A stretch of 64,000 nucleotides of DNA. Origin: DATDPM01 sp963841995 (GTDB taxonomy: Bacteria > Pseudomonadota > Alphaproteobacteria > DATDPM01). A program made the position numbers and the translations under genes. The notes under the pieces were generated by a model that saw only the letters and a program-made list of their open reading frames with translations, was not told the DNA's origin and did no database searches. Position 1 is the stretch's first letter. Every line of letters starts with the position of its first letter. The DNA lies in assembly GCA_963841995.1 (NCBI GenBank), contig CAWJEX010000011.1:62001-126000 (forward strand), read 5' to 3'. Shown piece after piece: positions 17,765-26,571 of this stretch.

Positions 17765-17809
17765 AGCATGATCTGGCGCGCCATCGGGGCCGGAACATCC
17801 GGGGCGGCG

Positions 17810-18265
17810 TCAAACGAAGACGATCTTTCCGTCTTCGGTCTTGTTCAGCATCGTGACGATGCCGCCTTCGACATAGGGGATATCGCTGCGCAAATCGCCG
17901 CGGCTGAACCCCATCGCGCGAAGTCCCATTTCGCAAATCATGAACGTGACGCCGAGCCCGGCGCAGGCTGAAAGCAGCTCGGCGACACTCGCGGCCCCGC
18001 GTTCTTCGAGTTGTTTGTCCCGTACGGCCGGGGAAAGTCCGCTTTCGCCCGGCGAAAGAGCGTGCCAGCCGGGTTGGCCGTCGCGATCTTTCAGCAGCGC
18101 GCGAAGCCCGCCCATCGTGAAAAACAAAATCGCCCGCGTGTTGACGGCGGCGGCCGAGCTGGCCAGCGCCAAGGCATAGTGCACCCGCTCCACATCGCCG
18201 GAATGAACAATGATGCCCAACGCGCTTCGCGCGTCTTTCAATGCGCCGTGCGGGTCTTTAGCCAT
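17810..18265 (-). CDS. DsrE-family protein
   Basis: A 151-residue protein of the DsrE/DsrF-like fold. It reads GIIVHSGDVERVHYALALASSAAAV, then a Cys-containing helix region SACAGLGVTFMICEMGLRAMG, ending in VTMLNKTEDGKIVFV. Members often carry sulfur on a conserved Cys or act in redox regulation. The true start is the ATG at 18265, which overlaps the end of the moeB-like gene by 8 bp, so the two are coupled. Confidence 0.78.
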   Translation of the reverse strand: MAKDPHGALKDARSALGIIVHSGDVERVHYALALASSAAAVNTRAILFFTMGGLRALLKDRDGQPGWHALSPGESGLSPAVRDKQLEERGAASVAELLSACAGLGVTFMICEMGLRAMGFSRGDLRSDIPYVEGGIVTMLNKTEDGKIVFV

Positions 18266-19049
18266 GACCGCCGATCTCGGTGATCGTCGGGCGATCGCCG
18301 CAAAGCGGGCAATCGGGATCGCGGTGAATGCGGATCTTGCGGAACACCGCCGACAGCGCGTCATAGACAAGGAGCGAACCGGATAGTCCCTCGCCGATCT
18401 GCAGGAGCTCTTTGATTACCTCGGTCGCTTGAATCGAGCCCGCGGCGCCGGCCAGCGCACCCAAGACGCCGCCTTCCGAACAAGTCGGGATAAGCCCCGC
18501 TGGCGGTGGCTCGCGGAACAGACAGCGATAACAGGGATTGTCGCCCGGCTGATAAGCGCGGAAGGTCGAAAGTTGCGCATCGAAACGCAGGATCGCCGCC
18601 ATCACCAGCGGTTTTTTGGCGCAATAACAGGCGTCGTTCAACAGATAGCGGGTCTCGAAATTGTCGGACCCATCGGCGATAAGATCGTAACCGGCGATGA
18701 TGCCGGCCACATTGCGCGTCTCTATTTTTACGGGATGGGCGACGAGGGTCACGTCGGGATTGATGTCGGCGATGGTCTTTTCGGCGCTTTCGACCTTGGC
18801 CATCCCGATCCGGGATGTGCCGTGAATGACTTGGCGCTGAAGATTGGTCAGGTCGACCGTATCATGATCGGCGATGCCGATTTTGCCGACACCGGCGGCC
18901 GCCAAGTAAAGCAAAAGCGGCGAGCCCAAGCCGCCCGCCCCCACCACGAGCACCGAAGACGACAGGAGCTTCGCCTGCCCCGTCCCGCCTACTTCACGCA
19001 AACTGATGTGGCGGGCATAGCGGCGGAGCTGGTCGTCGCTGAAGTCCAT
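18258..19049 (-). CDS. moeB: MoeB/ThiF-type sulfur-carrier adenylyltransferase
   Basis: An E1-like enzyme of 263 residues that adenylates the C-terminal glycine of a sulfur-carrier protein (MoaD or ThiS type). GAGGLGSP at 37-44 is the ATP-binding loop; DHDTVDLTNLQRQ and GSDNFETRYLLND are family signatures. Zinc ligands are CYRC (173-176) and CPLC (247-250), and a Cys sits in PTCSEGGVLG at 190. Its neighbours, a DsrE protein and cysteine synthase, suggest a sulfur-transfer context. Whether the partner is MoaD, ThiS or a cysteine-biosynthesis carrier cannot be told from this window. Confidence 0.88.
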   Translation of the reverse strand: MDFSDDQLRRYARHISLREVGGTGQAKLLSSSVLVVGAGGLGSPLLLYLAAAGVGKIGIADHDTVDLTNLQRQVIHGTSRIGMAKVESAEKTIADINPDVTLVAHPVKIETRNVAGIIAGYDLIADGSDNFETRYLLNDACYCAKKPLVMAAILRFDAQLSTFRAYQPGDNPCYRCLFREPPPAGLIPTCSEGGVLGALAGAAGSIQATEVIKELLQIGEGLSGSLLVYDALSAVFRKIRIHRDPDCPLCGDRPTITEIGGHG

Positions 19050-19061
19050 CGAAAAGGGCGC

Positions 19062-20045
19062 TTACAAATTCTCGAACAATGCGGTGGAGAGATAGCGCTC
19101 GGCAAAGGACGGAATGATCGCCACGATCATCTTGCCGGCCATCTCGGGCCTAGCGCCCACTTCGAGGGCCGCGGCGATGGCGGCACCGGAAGAAATGCCG
19201 ACCGGAATTCCCTCGAGCCTTGCCGCCTTGCGCGCCATGGAAAAAGCGGTCTCATTTCCGATGCGAATCACTTCGTCGATCACGCTGCGGTCGAGGATTT
19301 CCGGCACGAAACCGGCGCCAATGCCTTGAATCTTGTGCGGGCCGGCAAGGCCGCCGGAAAGCACCGGACTGTCCTCGGGCTCGATCGCGATCATTTTGAC
19401 GGAAGGTTTGCGGGATTTGAGCACCTGGCCGATGCCGGTGATGGTGCCGCCGGTGCCGACACCCGAGATCACCGCATCGACGCCGCCGGCGGTATCGCGC
19501 CAGATTTCTTCGGCGGTGGTCCGGCGGTGAATTTCCGGATTGGCGGCGTTCTTGAATTGCTGAGGCATGAAGGCGTCAGGCAATTCTGTCACCAAGGCTT
19601 CCGCGCGGGCAATAGCGCCTTTCATCCCTTGCGCCGCCGGCGTGAGTTCGATTTGCGCGCCGAGCAACATCAGCATCTTGCGCCGCTCCACGGACATGCT
19701 TTCCGGCATGGTGAGGATCAGCTTGTAGCCCTTGGCGGCACAGACGAAGGCCAGCGCTATCCCGGTATTGCCGCTGGTGGGTTCGACCAGAACGGTTTTC
19801 GGGCCGATCTTCCCCGCCTGTTCCGCGGCCTCGATCATGGCAAGCCCGATCCGGTCTTTAACCGAAGCCAGCGGATTGAAGAATTCCAGCTTGGCCAGAA
19901 TGTCGGCTTTGCACCCTGCCTCTTTGGCGAGCCGGTTGATGCGCACCAAGGGGGTGGCGCCGATGGTCTCAATAATGCTGTCGTAGATGCGGCCGCGAAA
20001 TTCGGGCCCCGGCGCGGTTGCGGTCTTCATTGGCGCAGCTTTCAT
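19062..20045 (-). CDS. cysK: cysteine synthase A
   Basis: O-acetylserine sulfhydrylase, PLP-dependent, 327 residues. The PLP lysine is K63 in NPLASVKDRIG. PTSGNTGIAL (89-98) binds substrate carboxylate. GTGGTITGIGQVLK binds PLP phosphate, and KIQGIGAGFVPEIL is typical of CysK. It is preceded by an Rrf2-type regulator on the same strand and followed by moeB and dsrE. Confidence 0.94.
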   Translation of the reverse strand: MKAAPMKTATAPGPEFRGRIYDSIIETIGATPLVRINRLAKEAGCKADILAKLEFFNPLASVKDRIGLAMIEAAEQAGKIGPKTVLVEPTSGNTGIALAFVCAAKGYKLILTMPESMSVERRKMLMLLGAQIELTPAAQGMKGAIARAEALVTELPDAFMPQQFKNAANPEIHRRTTAEEIWRDTAGGVDAVISGVGTGGTITGIGQVLKSRKPSVKMIAIEPEDSPVLSGGLAGPHKIQGIGAGFVPEILDRSVIDEVIRIGNETAFSMARKAARLEGIPVGISSGAAIAAALEVGARPEMAGKMIVAIIPSFAERYLSTALFENL

Positions 20046-20091
20046 TGTGATTTCCTCCGTTTCCCCGCGAATTCCTCAGCGGTCAATATTT

Positions 20092-20547
20092 TCAAATCGA
20101 AAAGTCGAGCTTTCGATCGGCTTCGCTTTCCACACGTTCCTTGTGGGCGCGAAGGCAAAGGTCCTCGATGGTGACCGATTCCAGACGGCTCATGACCTCG
20201 GATTCGAGGTCGAGCCAAAGCGGTCGCACGACTTTGTGCCCGAGCTCGGAACCGGCCGGATCCTTGATGGGGTTGGCGGCCGTCTCCATGGTGCGCACGA
20301 TCCGGGTGATGTCGGCGACGGAAATCCGCCGCCGCTCCCGTGCCAAACGGTATCCACCCTTGGGTCCGCGCACCCCGGTCAGAATTTCGGCCCGCACCAA
20401 TTGTTGCAGGACCTGTTCAAGATAACGCCGCGGAATGCCCTGGCGCAGCGTGATCTCGCGGCTTTGCACCGGCTGGCTCCCCGCGTTGTAGGCGATATCG
20501 AGTACGGCCTCGATCGCGAACAGTAGTTTTTTCGAAAGCTTCAGCAT
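20092..20547 (-). CDS. Rrf2-family transcriptional regulator
   Basis: A 151-residue Rrf2/IscR-family winged-helix regulator (FAIEAVLDIAYNAG; REITLRQGIPRRYLEQVLQQL; RGPKGGYRLARERRRISVADI). It has a single Cys, in EDLCLRAHKE, so it lacks the three-Cys Fe-S site of IscR and resembles cluster-free members such as CymR. Its position directly upstream of cysK suggests control of cysteine synthesis, by analogy with CymR-CysK pairs in Firmicutes; this is inference. Confidence 0.85.
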   Translation of the reverse strand: MLKLSKKLLFAIEAVLDIAYNAGSQPVQSREITLRQGIPRRYLEQVLQQLVRAEILTGVRGPKGGYRLARERRRISVADITRIVRTMETAANPIKDPAGSELGHKVVRPLWLDLESEVMSRLESVTIEDLCLRAHKERVESEADRKLDFSI

Positions 20548-20553
20548 GGGCGG

Positions 20554-21012
20554 TTACGACCGGATTCCTCCGGTCGATCCGAAGCCATCGCCGCCGCGGT
20601 CGCTTTCTTCGAGGATTTCGGTTTCCTGCCAGTCGACGCGTGAGATCCGGCCCACGACGAGTTGGGCGATACGCATGCCCCGCGTCACCGTGAACGAAGT
20701 ATCGCCCAAATTGACGAGGATGACGCCGATTTCGCCCCGATAATCCGAATCGATCGTTCCCGGCGCGTTCAGAACGGTGACCGCGTGGCGGAGTGCCAGG
20801 CCCGAGCGCGGGCGCACTTCGGCTTCGAATCCTGCGGGCAAGGCGATCTCGATGCCGGTTGGAACCATGGCGTGTTTCCCCGGCTTCAGCACGAGATCGG
20901 TCTCGACCGCCGCCATCAAATCCAGCCCGGCAGCACCCGCCGAGCCATAAGCGGGCAAGGGCAAGTCCTTGCCATGGGGAAGCCGGCGCACCGCAAGCGT
21001 CAGTGTGTTCAT
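20554..21012 (-). CDS. dut: dUTP diphosphatase
   Basis: dUTPase hydrolyses dUTP to dUMP. The protein is 152 residues and shows all five trimeric-dUTPase motifs: AAGLDLMA, RPRSGLALRH, GTIDSDYRGEIGV, RIAQLVVG and the C-terminal GGDGFGSTGG arm. The ATG overlaps the coaBC stop by 4 bp (ATGA). Confidence 0.97.
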   Translation of the reverse strand: MNTLTLAVRRLPHGKDLPLPAYGSAGAAGLDLMAAVETDLVLKPGKHAMVPTGIEIALPAGFEAEVRPRSGLALRHAVTVLNAPGTIDSDYRGEIGVILVNLGDTSFTVTRGMRIAQLVVGRISRVDWQETEILEESDRGGDGFGSTGGIRS

Positions 21013-22226
21013 TGAATCCTCGTGAAATATCCGGCAATGCGCTCGGCGAGGCGCTGCGCAACTTCAACCTTCGGCAGGCGCGGCCAAGAAGTGGCACCCA
21101 TCTCGTCGATGACATGAACCGCATTTTCGTCGCCGCCGAATGTGCCGGTCGCGTCACCGACATCGTTCGCCACGATCCAGTCACAGCCCTTTTCGGCACG
21201 CTTGGCCGTTGCCTTGGCGATGATCTCTTTCGCGTCCGGCTCGGTCTCGGCGGCGAATCCGATAACGAGACGGGGTCGCATATTCGATGCCGCCGATAGT
21301 GCCGCCAAAATATCCGGATTGGGCGTCAACGCGATTGCCGCCGGTGCGCCGTTCTTTTTCTTGATCTTGCGGGATTGCGGCTCGGAGGGCCGCCAATCGG
21401 CGACGGCCGCCGCGCAAACCGCGATGTCGACCGGCAGCGCTGCTTTGCACGCTTCCAGCATCTGGGCGGCGGTTTCCACGCGAACAACCGAAACCCCGGG
21501 CGGATTGGGCTGGGAGGTTGGCCCCGCGACCAAAATCGTTTCGGCGCCCAATCGTGCCAGGGCCGCCGCCACCGCGTGGCCTTGCTTGCCCGAAGAGCGA
21601 TTGGCGATGAAACGAACCGGATCGATCGGTTCTTGGGTGGGGCCGCTGGTCACCAAAGCCCGCCGGCCCGAAAGGGGCGCACCGGTCGCAAAATAATTTT
21701 CAACGCCGGCGACGATCTCGGAAACTTCTGCCATCCGGCCAGGCCCTTCTTCGCCGCAGGCCATGGCGCCCTCATTGGGGCCGATGCGGCGAAGGCCGCG
21801 TTTCTCGACGACCGCCAAATTGCTTTGAGTGGCGGCATTGGTCCACATGCGATGATTCATCGCCGGCGCGATCAGAACCGGCTTGTCGGTGGCGAGCAGA
21901 ACGGCGCTGGCCAAATCATCGGCGCGGCCTTGCGCCACTCTCGCCAGCAGGTCGGCACTTAAGGGTGCGACGATAACCAGATCCGCTTCCCGCGACAGCC
22001 GGATATGGCCCATCTCGCTTTCATCGGTTAGGGAGAAGAGCTCGGAATAGACTTTGTCCTCGGAAAGGGCCGCGACCGAAAGCGGGGTCACGAATTCCGC
22101 CCCACCTTTGGTCAACACGCAGCGCACCGATGCGCCGCGTTCCCGCAGCCGCCGAATCAGATCGAGGCTCTTATAAGCGGCGATCCCGCCAGAGATGATG
22201 AGAAGGATGCGTTTGCCGGCAAGCAT
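21009..22226 (-). CDS. coaBC: bifunctional phosphopantothenoylcysteine decarboxylase/synthetase
   Basis: CoaBC performs two steps of coenzyme A synthesis. The N-terminal CoaC flavoprotein domain (ISGGIAAYKSLDLIRRL; APAMNHRMW) is followed by the CoaB domain (ALVTSGPTQEPIDPVRFIAN; ANRSSGKQGHAVA; TPNPDIL; VIGFAAETE). The ATG at 22226 gives about 405 residues; the frame also extends to a TTG at 22250, which is less likely. It sits in the conserved ubiE-ubiB-coaBC-dut run. Confidence 0.95.
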   Translation of the reverse strand: MLAGKRILLIISGGIAAYKSLDLIRRLRERGASVRCVLTKGGAEFVTPLSVAALSEDKVYSELFSLTDESEMGHIRLSREADLVIVAPLSADLLARVAQGRADDLASAVLLATDKPVLIAPAMNHRMWTNAATQSNLAVVEKRGLRRIGPNEGAMACGEEGPGRMAEVSEIVAGVENYFATGAPLSGRRALVTSGPTQEPIDPVRFIANRSSGKQGHAVAAALARLGAETILVAGPTSQPNPPGVSVVRVETAAQMLEACKAALPVDIAVCAAAVADWRPSEPQSRKIKKKNGAPAAIALTPNPDILAALSAASNMRPRLVIGFAAETEPDAKEIIAKATAKRAEKGCDWIVANDVGDATGTFGGDENAVHVIDEMGATSWPRLPKVEVAQRLAERIAGYFTRIQ

Positions 22227-22373
22227 GTCGGTCAATACCGTAAAATCCAAAGCATTTACGCAAGAGCTTTGTATTATCGTAGCGGAGCAAAGGTGGTAGG
22301 CGCAAGCTCGATTGCTGCCAGGCGGCCCGCGCCCGAGGGGGCTGCTGGCCCGGATGTAACCGCCGGACAGGCC

Positions 22374-23927
22374 CTAGAGCAAAGCGACGAGGGAAAGAGC
22401 GATGGCCAGCGCTACCGCCAGCCAAAGCGGCCATGAGGGCGTTTGACGGGCATGCTGGGCCGCAAGCTGCTTGAGTGACTCAGGGTGCAGCCGCAAACCG
22501 CCGTCGGCAATCATGGCGGTCGCGGTTTCCATATCCCGGAGAAGGCTTGGCAGCCGATCGAGCCCGGAAACGACCTCGCGCAGGACTTCGCGAAACCGGG
22601 CCTCGGGGCTGCGATTGTCGCGCATCCATTTCTCGATGAGCGGCCGCGCCAAAATCCACATGTTGACGTTCTCGTTCAAACGCCGTCCCACCCCTTCGGC
22701 CATCAGCAAGGTTTTCTGAAGCAGCAACAACTGGGGCTGCGTTTCCATCTCGAAGGTTTTGGTCACTTGGAAGAGTTGGCCCAAAAGCCGGGCGATCGAA
22801 ATTTGATGGAGCGGCAGGCCCAGGATCGGCTCGCCGATCGAGCGGCAGGCTTGGGCGAAAACATCGCGCGATTGATGGGCGGGAACATAGCCGGCGCGGA
22901 AATGCACGTCCGCCACCCGCTCGTAGTCGCCGTTCAAAAAACCGAGCAGCATGTCGGCGAGGTAATTGCGAGTCTTATGATCGAGCCGGCCCATGATCCC
23001 GAAATCGACCGCGACAATTCGTCCCTTGGCGTCCACAGACAAATTGCCGGGATGAAGATCGGCGTGAAAAAATCCGTCCCGGAAAACTTGCGCGAAAACG
23101 AGATTGGCCGATTTGGCGAGGATTGTGTCCGGATCGTGGCCGGCGGCGATCAAGGCCGCGCGATCGTCGATGCGAATCCCGCTAACGCGTTCCAAGGTCA
23201 GGACGCGTCGTGCGGTGCGCGTCCAATCGATTTTCGGAACCACGAATCCGGGATCGTCGGCGAAGTTCTTCGCCAGCTCCGACGCGGCTGCGGCCTCGAG
23301 CCGCAAATCCATTTCGGCGCGCACCGTATCGGCGAATATTTTTACCGCTTCGCAAGGGCGTAAGCGCCGAAACTGAGGCTGCAACCGTTCGATCGTCTCG
23401 GCCACCCATAAGAAAAGATCGAGATCGCGGGCGAAGGCCCGTTCGATGCCGGGGCGCAGCACCTTGACCGCGACGTCGCGGCCATCGGCCGTGGTGGCGT
23501 AATGAACCTGCGCGATCGAGGCCGCTGCAATCGGAACGTCGTCAAATCTTGCATAGAGCTGCTCCACCGGCCGGCCCAGCTCGGCCGCGACGGTTTCTCT
23601 GGCGATGGCACCGGAAAACGGCGGCAGGCGATCCTGCAGTTCGGAGAGATCGATGGCGATCCCTTCGCCAACCAGATCGGAGCGAGTGGCGAGCATCTGG
23701 CCGAGTTTGATGAAGCTCGGGCCGAGGGTCTGCAAGGCACGCGCCAGCCGTTGTCCGGGGCGTAAGCCCGCGACCGCCGATTGAGGCCGCCAAAACACCC
23801 CGACGAGCACAACCAGCTTCGGCGCAACCGCGAGAGATTTCAGGGCGAACAGGGCATCGAAGCGCGCCAGCGTACGGGCGATGCCGATCAGGCGCGCAAG
23901 ATTGCGAAGGCTGCGCGATGCATCCAT
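22374..23927 (-). CDS. ubiB: UbiB-family ubiquinone biosynthesis kinase-like ATPase
   Basis: UbiB is an ABC1/ADCK-type atypical kinase needed for ubiquinone synthesis at the inner membrane. From the ATG at 23927 the protein has about 517 residues. Signature elements are the KxGQ motif (IKLGQMLATRSDL), the Ala-rich nucleotide loop AAASIAQVH, VAVKVLRPGIE, DLHPGNLSV and VDFGIMGRL. The extreme C-terminus is a hydrophobic anchor (WLAVALAIALSLVALL). It follows ubiE with a 4-bp gap. Confidence 0.94.
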   Translation of the reverse strand: MDASRSLRNLARLIGIARTLARFDALFALKSLAVAPKLVVLVGVFWRPQSAVAGLRPGQRLARALQTLGPSFIKLGQMLATRSDLVGEGIAIDLSELQDRLPPFSGAIARETVAAELGRPVEQLYARFDDVPIAAASIAQVHYATTADGRDVAVKVLRPGIERAFARDLDLFLWVAETIERLQPQFRRLRPCEAVKIFADTVRAEMDLRLEAAAASELAKNFADDPGFVVPKIDWTRTARRVLTLERVSGIRIDDRAALIAAGHDPDTILAKSANLVFAQVFRDGFFHADLHPGNLSVDAKGRIVAVDFGIMGRLDHKTRNYLADMLLGFLNGDYERVADVHFRAGYVPAHQSRDVFAQACRSIGEPILGLPLHQISIARLLGQLFQVTKTFEMETQPQLLLLQKTLLMAEGVGRRLNENVNMWILARPLIEKWMRDNRSPEARFREVLREVVSGLDRLPSLLRDMETATAMIADGGLRLHPESLKQLAAQHARQTPSWPLWLAVALAIALSLVALL

Positions 23928-23931
23928 GGGC

Positions 23932-24732
23932 TTAGAGTCGCCACGCTGAATGCAGGGCAGCAACGCCGCCGGAAAGCAGCCGGTATCGCGCGCGGCCAAA
24001 ACCCGCCTCGCGCATCATTGCGGCAAGCGAATCGGCGTCAGGAAAGCGCCGGATGCTTTCGACCAGGTAACGGTACGCTTCTTCATTCCCGGCAACGACG
24101 CGGCCCAGGAGGGGCACGACGGAAAAAGAATAGCGATCGTAGAGGGCGGCGAGAATCGGCGTATCGACCCGGCTGAATTCAAGGCAGAGAAACCGGCCGC
24201 CGGGGGTGAGGACCCGATACATCTCGGCCAGGGCTTTGCGGAAATCGGTGACGTTGCGCAAACCAAAAGCAATCGTGCAGGCGTCGACCGTGACACTCGC
24301 GACAGGAAGATTTTCCGCCGAGCCGCAGACAAAACTCAAATTCCGCACGATTCCGCGATCAAGCGCCCGCGATCGCCCGACCTGCATCATCGCCTCGTTG
24401 ACGTCGCAGACGATGGCTTCGGAAGCCCGTTGTCCCGATCCCGGCTTATCTTGCACCCGCGCCAGAAAACGCAGGGCAACGTCGCCGGTTCCGCCGGCGA
24501 CATCGAGAAGCCGCATGCCCGCCTGCGGCGCCAGCCAATCGAGAAGTGTGTGCTTCCACAGCCGATGAATGCCGAACGACATCAAATCGTTCATCAGGTC
24601 ATAGCGATCGGCGACGCCATCGAAGACGGCGCGGACAAGCGCGGATTTGTCGCTGGCGCGGACCCGGCGGAAGCCGAAGTCGGTGGTGATCTGCGCCCCG
24701 CTCGGTCGCGATTCGGGAGCGTTCGGGTCCAT
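23932..24732 (-). CDS. ubiE: ubiquinone/menaquinone C-methyltransferase
   Basis: UbiE C-methylates the quinone ring using SAM. Starting at the ATG at 24732 the protein has 266 residues. FDGVADRYDLMNDLMSFGIHR is diagnostic; DVAGGTGDVALRFL is the SAM motif I; FGLRNVTDFRKALAEM and GRFLCLEFS are family motifs. The frame extends to 24759, but the shorter start matches the family. It is divergent from mutM across about 48 bp, which must hold both promoters. Confidence 0.95.
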   Translation of the reverse strand: MDPNAPESRPSGAQITTDFGFRRVRASDKSALVRAVFDGVADRYDLMNDLMSFGIHRLWKHTLLDWLAPQAGMRLLDVAGGTGDVALRFLARVQDKPGSGQRASEAIVCDVNEAMMQVGRSRALDRGIVRNLSFVCGSAENLPVASVTVDACTIAFGLRNVTDFRKALAEMYRVLTPGGRFLCLEFSRVDTPILAALYDRYSFSVVPLLGRVVAGNEEAYRYLVESIRRFPDADSLAAMMREAGFGRARYRLLSGGVAALHSAWRL

Positions 24733-24780
24733 CGCGTAAAGATAGCGCAGGGACGCCACCCTAGGCTATATGTGCCGGCC

Positions 24781-25620
24781 ATGCCCGAATTGCCGGAAGT
24801 TGAAACCGTGCGCCGAGCCTTGGCGGCAAGGCTCGTCGGCCGGCGATTGACCAGGGTCGAGGCGCGCCGTCCGGATTTGCGAAAGGCCCTGCCCCGCGAT
24901 CTTGCGGGGCGCCTGGTCGGCCGGAAAATCACCGGGATCGAGCGCCGCGCCAAATATCTTCTTCTGAACCTCGATGACGGACATGCGTTGATCGTGCATC
25001 TCGGCATGTCCGGCCGGATGCTGCTCTATCGAAAGCCGCCGCCGCCCGGGCCGCATGACCACGTCATCTTGGGCGTCGATGACGGAACGTTCGTTTATTT
25101 CAATGACGCACGCCGGTTCGGTTTGATGACGCTTGCCGATCAAAACGAGCTATTCCGTCATCCGCTTCTCAAGGATTTGGGCATCGAGCCGCTTGGGCCC
25201 GGTTTTAACGCGCCGTATTTGCGCGAGGCCCTGAAAAATCGCGCGACGACGATCAAAGCCGCCCTTCTCGATCAACACGTGATCGCGGGGCTCGGCAACA
25301 TTTACGTGAGCGAGGCGCTGTTCCGGGCCGGCATTTCGCCGCGTCGCCGGGCGCGGTCTCTTAGCCCGGACCGGCTGGCCCGCCTCGCCACAGCCATTTG
25401 CGCCGTGCTGAATGATGCGATCGCCGCTGGGGGTTCCACCTTACGCGATCACCGCCGGCCGGACGGCGACCCCGGCTATTTCCAGCATAATTTTACGGTC
25501 TATGGACGCGAGGGCGAAGCCTGCCCGGGTTGCGATTGCGATGTTGCGGCAACCGGCGGAATCCAGCGAATCGTCCAAGCCGGGCGCGCAACCTTTTATT
25601 GCCCGCGCCGCCAGCGCTGA
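24781..25620 (+). CDS. mutM: formamidopyrimidine-DNA glycosylase, altered zinc finger
   Basis: MutM excises oxidised purines such as 8-oxoguanine. The protein is 279 residues starting MPELPEVETVRR, with catalytic Pro2 and Glu3. HLGMSGRM and the helix-two-turn-helix IAGLGNIYVSEALF are present. The C-terminal zinc finger has CPGCDCDVA and then FYCPRRQR, where the expected last ligand Cys (CPxC) is Arg. The substitution is one base (CGC for TGC). Zinc binding may be impaired or may use the extra Cys in CPGCDC. The frame is open far upstream, but that part is antisense to ubiE. Confidence 0.94.
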   Translation: MPELPEVETVRRALAARLVGRRLTRVEARRPDLRKALPRDLAGRLVGRKITGIERRAKYLLLNLDDGHALIVHLGMSGRMLLYRKPPPPGPHDHVILGVDDGTFVYFNDARRFGLMTLADQNELFRHPLLKDLGIEPLGPGFNAPYLREALKNRATTIKAALLDQHVIAGLGNIYVSEALFRAGISPRRRARSLSPDRLARLATAICAVLNDAIAAGGSTLRDHRRPDGDPGYFQHNFTVYGREGEACPGCDCDVAATGGIQRIVQAGRATFYCPRRQR

Positions 25621-25712
25621 CAAAAAATCGCCCGCAAGCCCGCAACCGCCGGTGCACTCTCCGGCATGCTGGCGCGATGAAATCGGCACGATGAATGTGA
25701 TAGGCTTTGTTG

Positions 25713-26126
25713 ATGAATTCTCTTCCCGCCCGGCACCGCAGATTCGGCTTGGTGATCGCGCTTATTGTCGTTTGCGCGTTCGTTGAGCAGCCGCTTGTAG
25801 CAGCCGAGAACGGCGGCGGCAGTTTCGTTTCGGGATTCGACGATCTTCCTCTGATGCCGGGTTTGACCCAAGTGCCCGATGCCGGAACGATGTTCGATAC
25901 GCCATCGGGCCGGGTCGTTGAGGCCTATGCGAAAGGCAAAGTCACGGTGGCCGAAGTCGCCGCTTTCTACGATAAGACCTTGCCCCATCTCGGCTGGAAA
26001 AAGGTCACGGCACACCGTTATCGCCGTGAGGGCGAGGTTCTGGATCTCGAAATCAGCGACGGGCAAGGCAGCGACGACAGGTCCACCACGGTTCGCTTCT
26101 ATTTGGCGCCGAATGCCATGCCATGA
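25713..26126 (+). CDS. exported protein of unknown function
   Basis: A 137-residue protein not assigned to a named family. It has an N-terminal signal sequence (RRFGLVIALIVVCAFVEQPLVAA) and a mature part reading MPGLTQVPDAGTMFDTPSGRV and KVTVAEVAAFYDKTLPHLGW, resembling small periplasmic proteins that end in a mixed alpha/beta module. The ATG at 25713 is used; two TTG codons precede it in frame. It sits between mutM and rpsT. Confidence 0.7.
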   Translation: MNSLPARHRRFGLVIALIVVCAFVEQPLVAAENGGGSFVSGFDDLPLMPGLTQVPDAGTMFDTPSGRVVEAYAKGKVTVAEVAAFYDKTLPHLGWKKVTAHRYRREGEVLDLEISDGQGSDDRSTTVRFYLAPNAMP

Positions 26127-26185
26127 CCTGCGCCGGCATTGATTTTACGGGCGTTTAAGAGGCCTTTGACGACGCCGGCCTCGGC

Positions 26186-26214
26186 TTGACGGGGCGGCGG
26201 ACCAAGGTTATAAG
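26186..26214 (+). promoter_or_regulatory. sigma70-type promoter of rpsT
   Basis: TTGACG (26186-26191) and TATAAG (26209-26214) are separated by exactly 17 bp, each matching the consensus at five of six bases. The predicted leader is about 45 nt to the rpsT ATG at 26266. Confidence 0.65.
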
Positions 26215-26265
26215 GCCCAGCCCGCGAGCGGCAGGGCTTCTCGACGGTAAACAGGGGTTTCGGCC

Positions 26266-26571
26266 ATGGCCAATATCCGTTCCGCAAAAAAGCGGACTCG
26301 TCAAACGATCACGCGCACCGCGGTCAATCGCGTTCGGAAATCGCGGTTGCATACTTATTTGCGCAAAGTCGAAGAAGCGATCGCCGGCGGCGACAAGAAA
26401 GCCGCCCAAGCCGCGTTCCGCGTGGCGCAACCCGAGCTGATGCGCGGCGTGCACAACAAGATCGTTCACAAGAACGCCATGGCACGCAAACTATCGCGAA
26501 CTCTCGGCGCGCATCAAAAAGCTTTAACGAAAAATTTTACGACTTCATTTTCGCGCCGCGGCATTCCATGA
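26266..26571 (+). CDS. rpsT: 30S ribosomal protein S20
   Basis: S20 binds 16S rRNA in the body of the 30S subunit. The protein is 101 residues with the typical start MANIRSAKKR, high Arg/Lys content and VHKNAMARKLSRT. Placement upstream of dnaA is conserved in many alphaproteobacteria. Confidence 0.97.
   Translation: MANIRSAKKRTRQTITRTAVNRVRKSRLHTYLRKVEEAIAGGDKKAAQAAFRVAQPELMRGVHNKIVHKNAMARKLSRTLGAHQKALTKNFTTSFSRRGIP

Noticed and set aside
18429..20174. 581-codon plus-strand open frame over moeB-cysK
   Set aside because: It is the antisense shadow of moeB, cysK and the Rrf2 gene, all of which have clear family motifs.
23950..24780. Upstream extension of mutM
   Set aside because: The extension lies antisense to ubiE. 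MutM must begin with Met-Pro-Glu for catalysis, which fixes the start at 24781.
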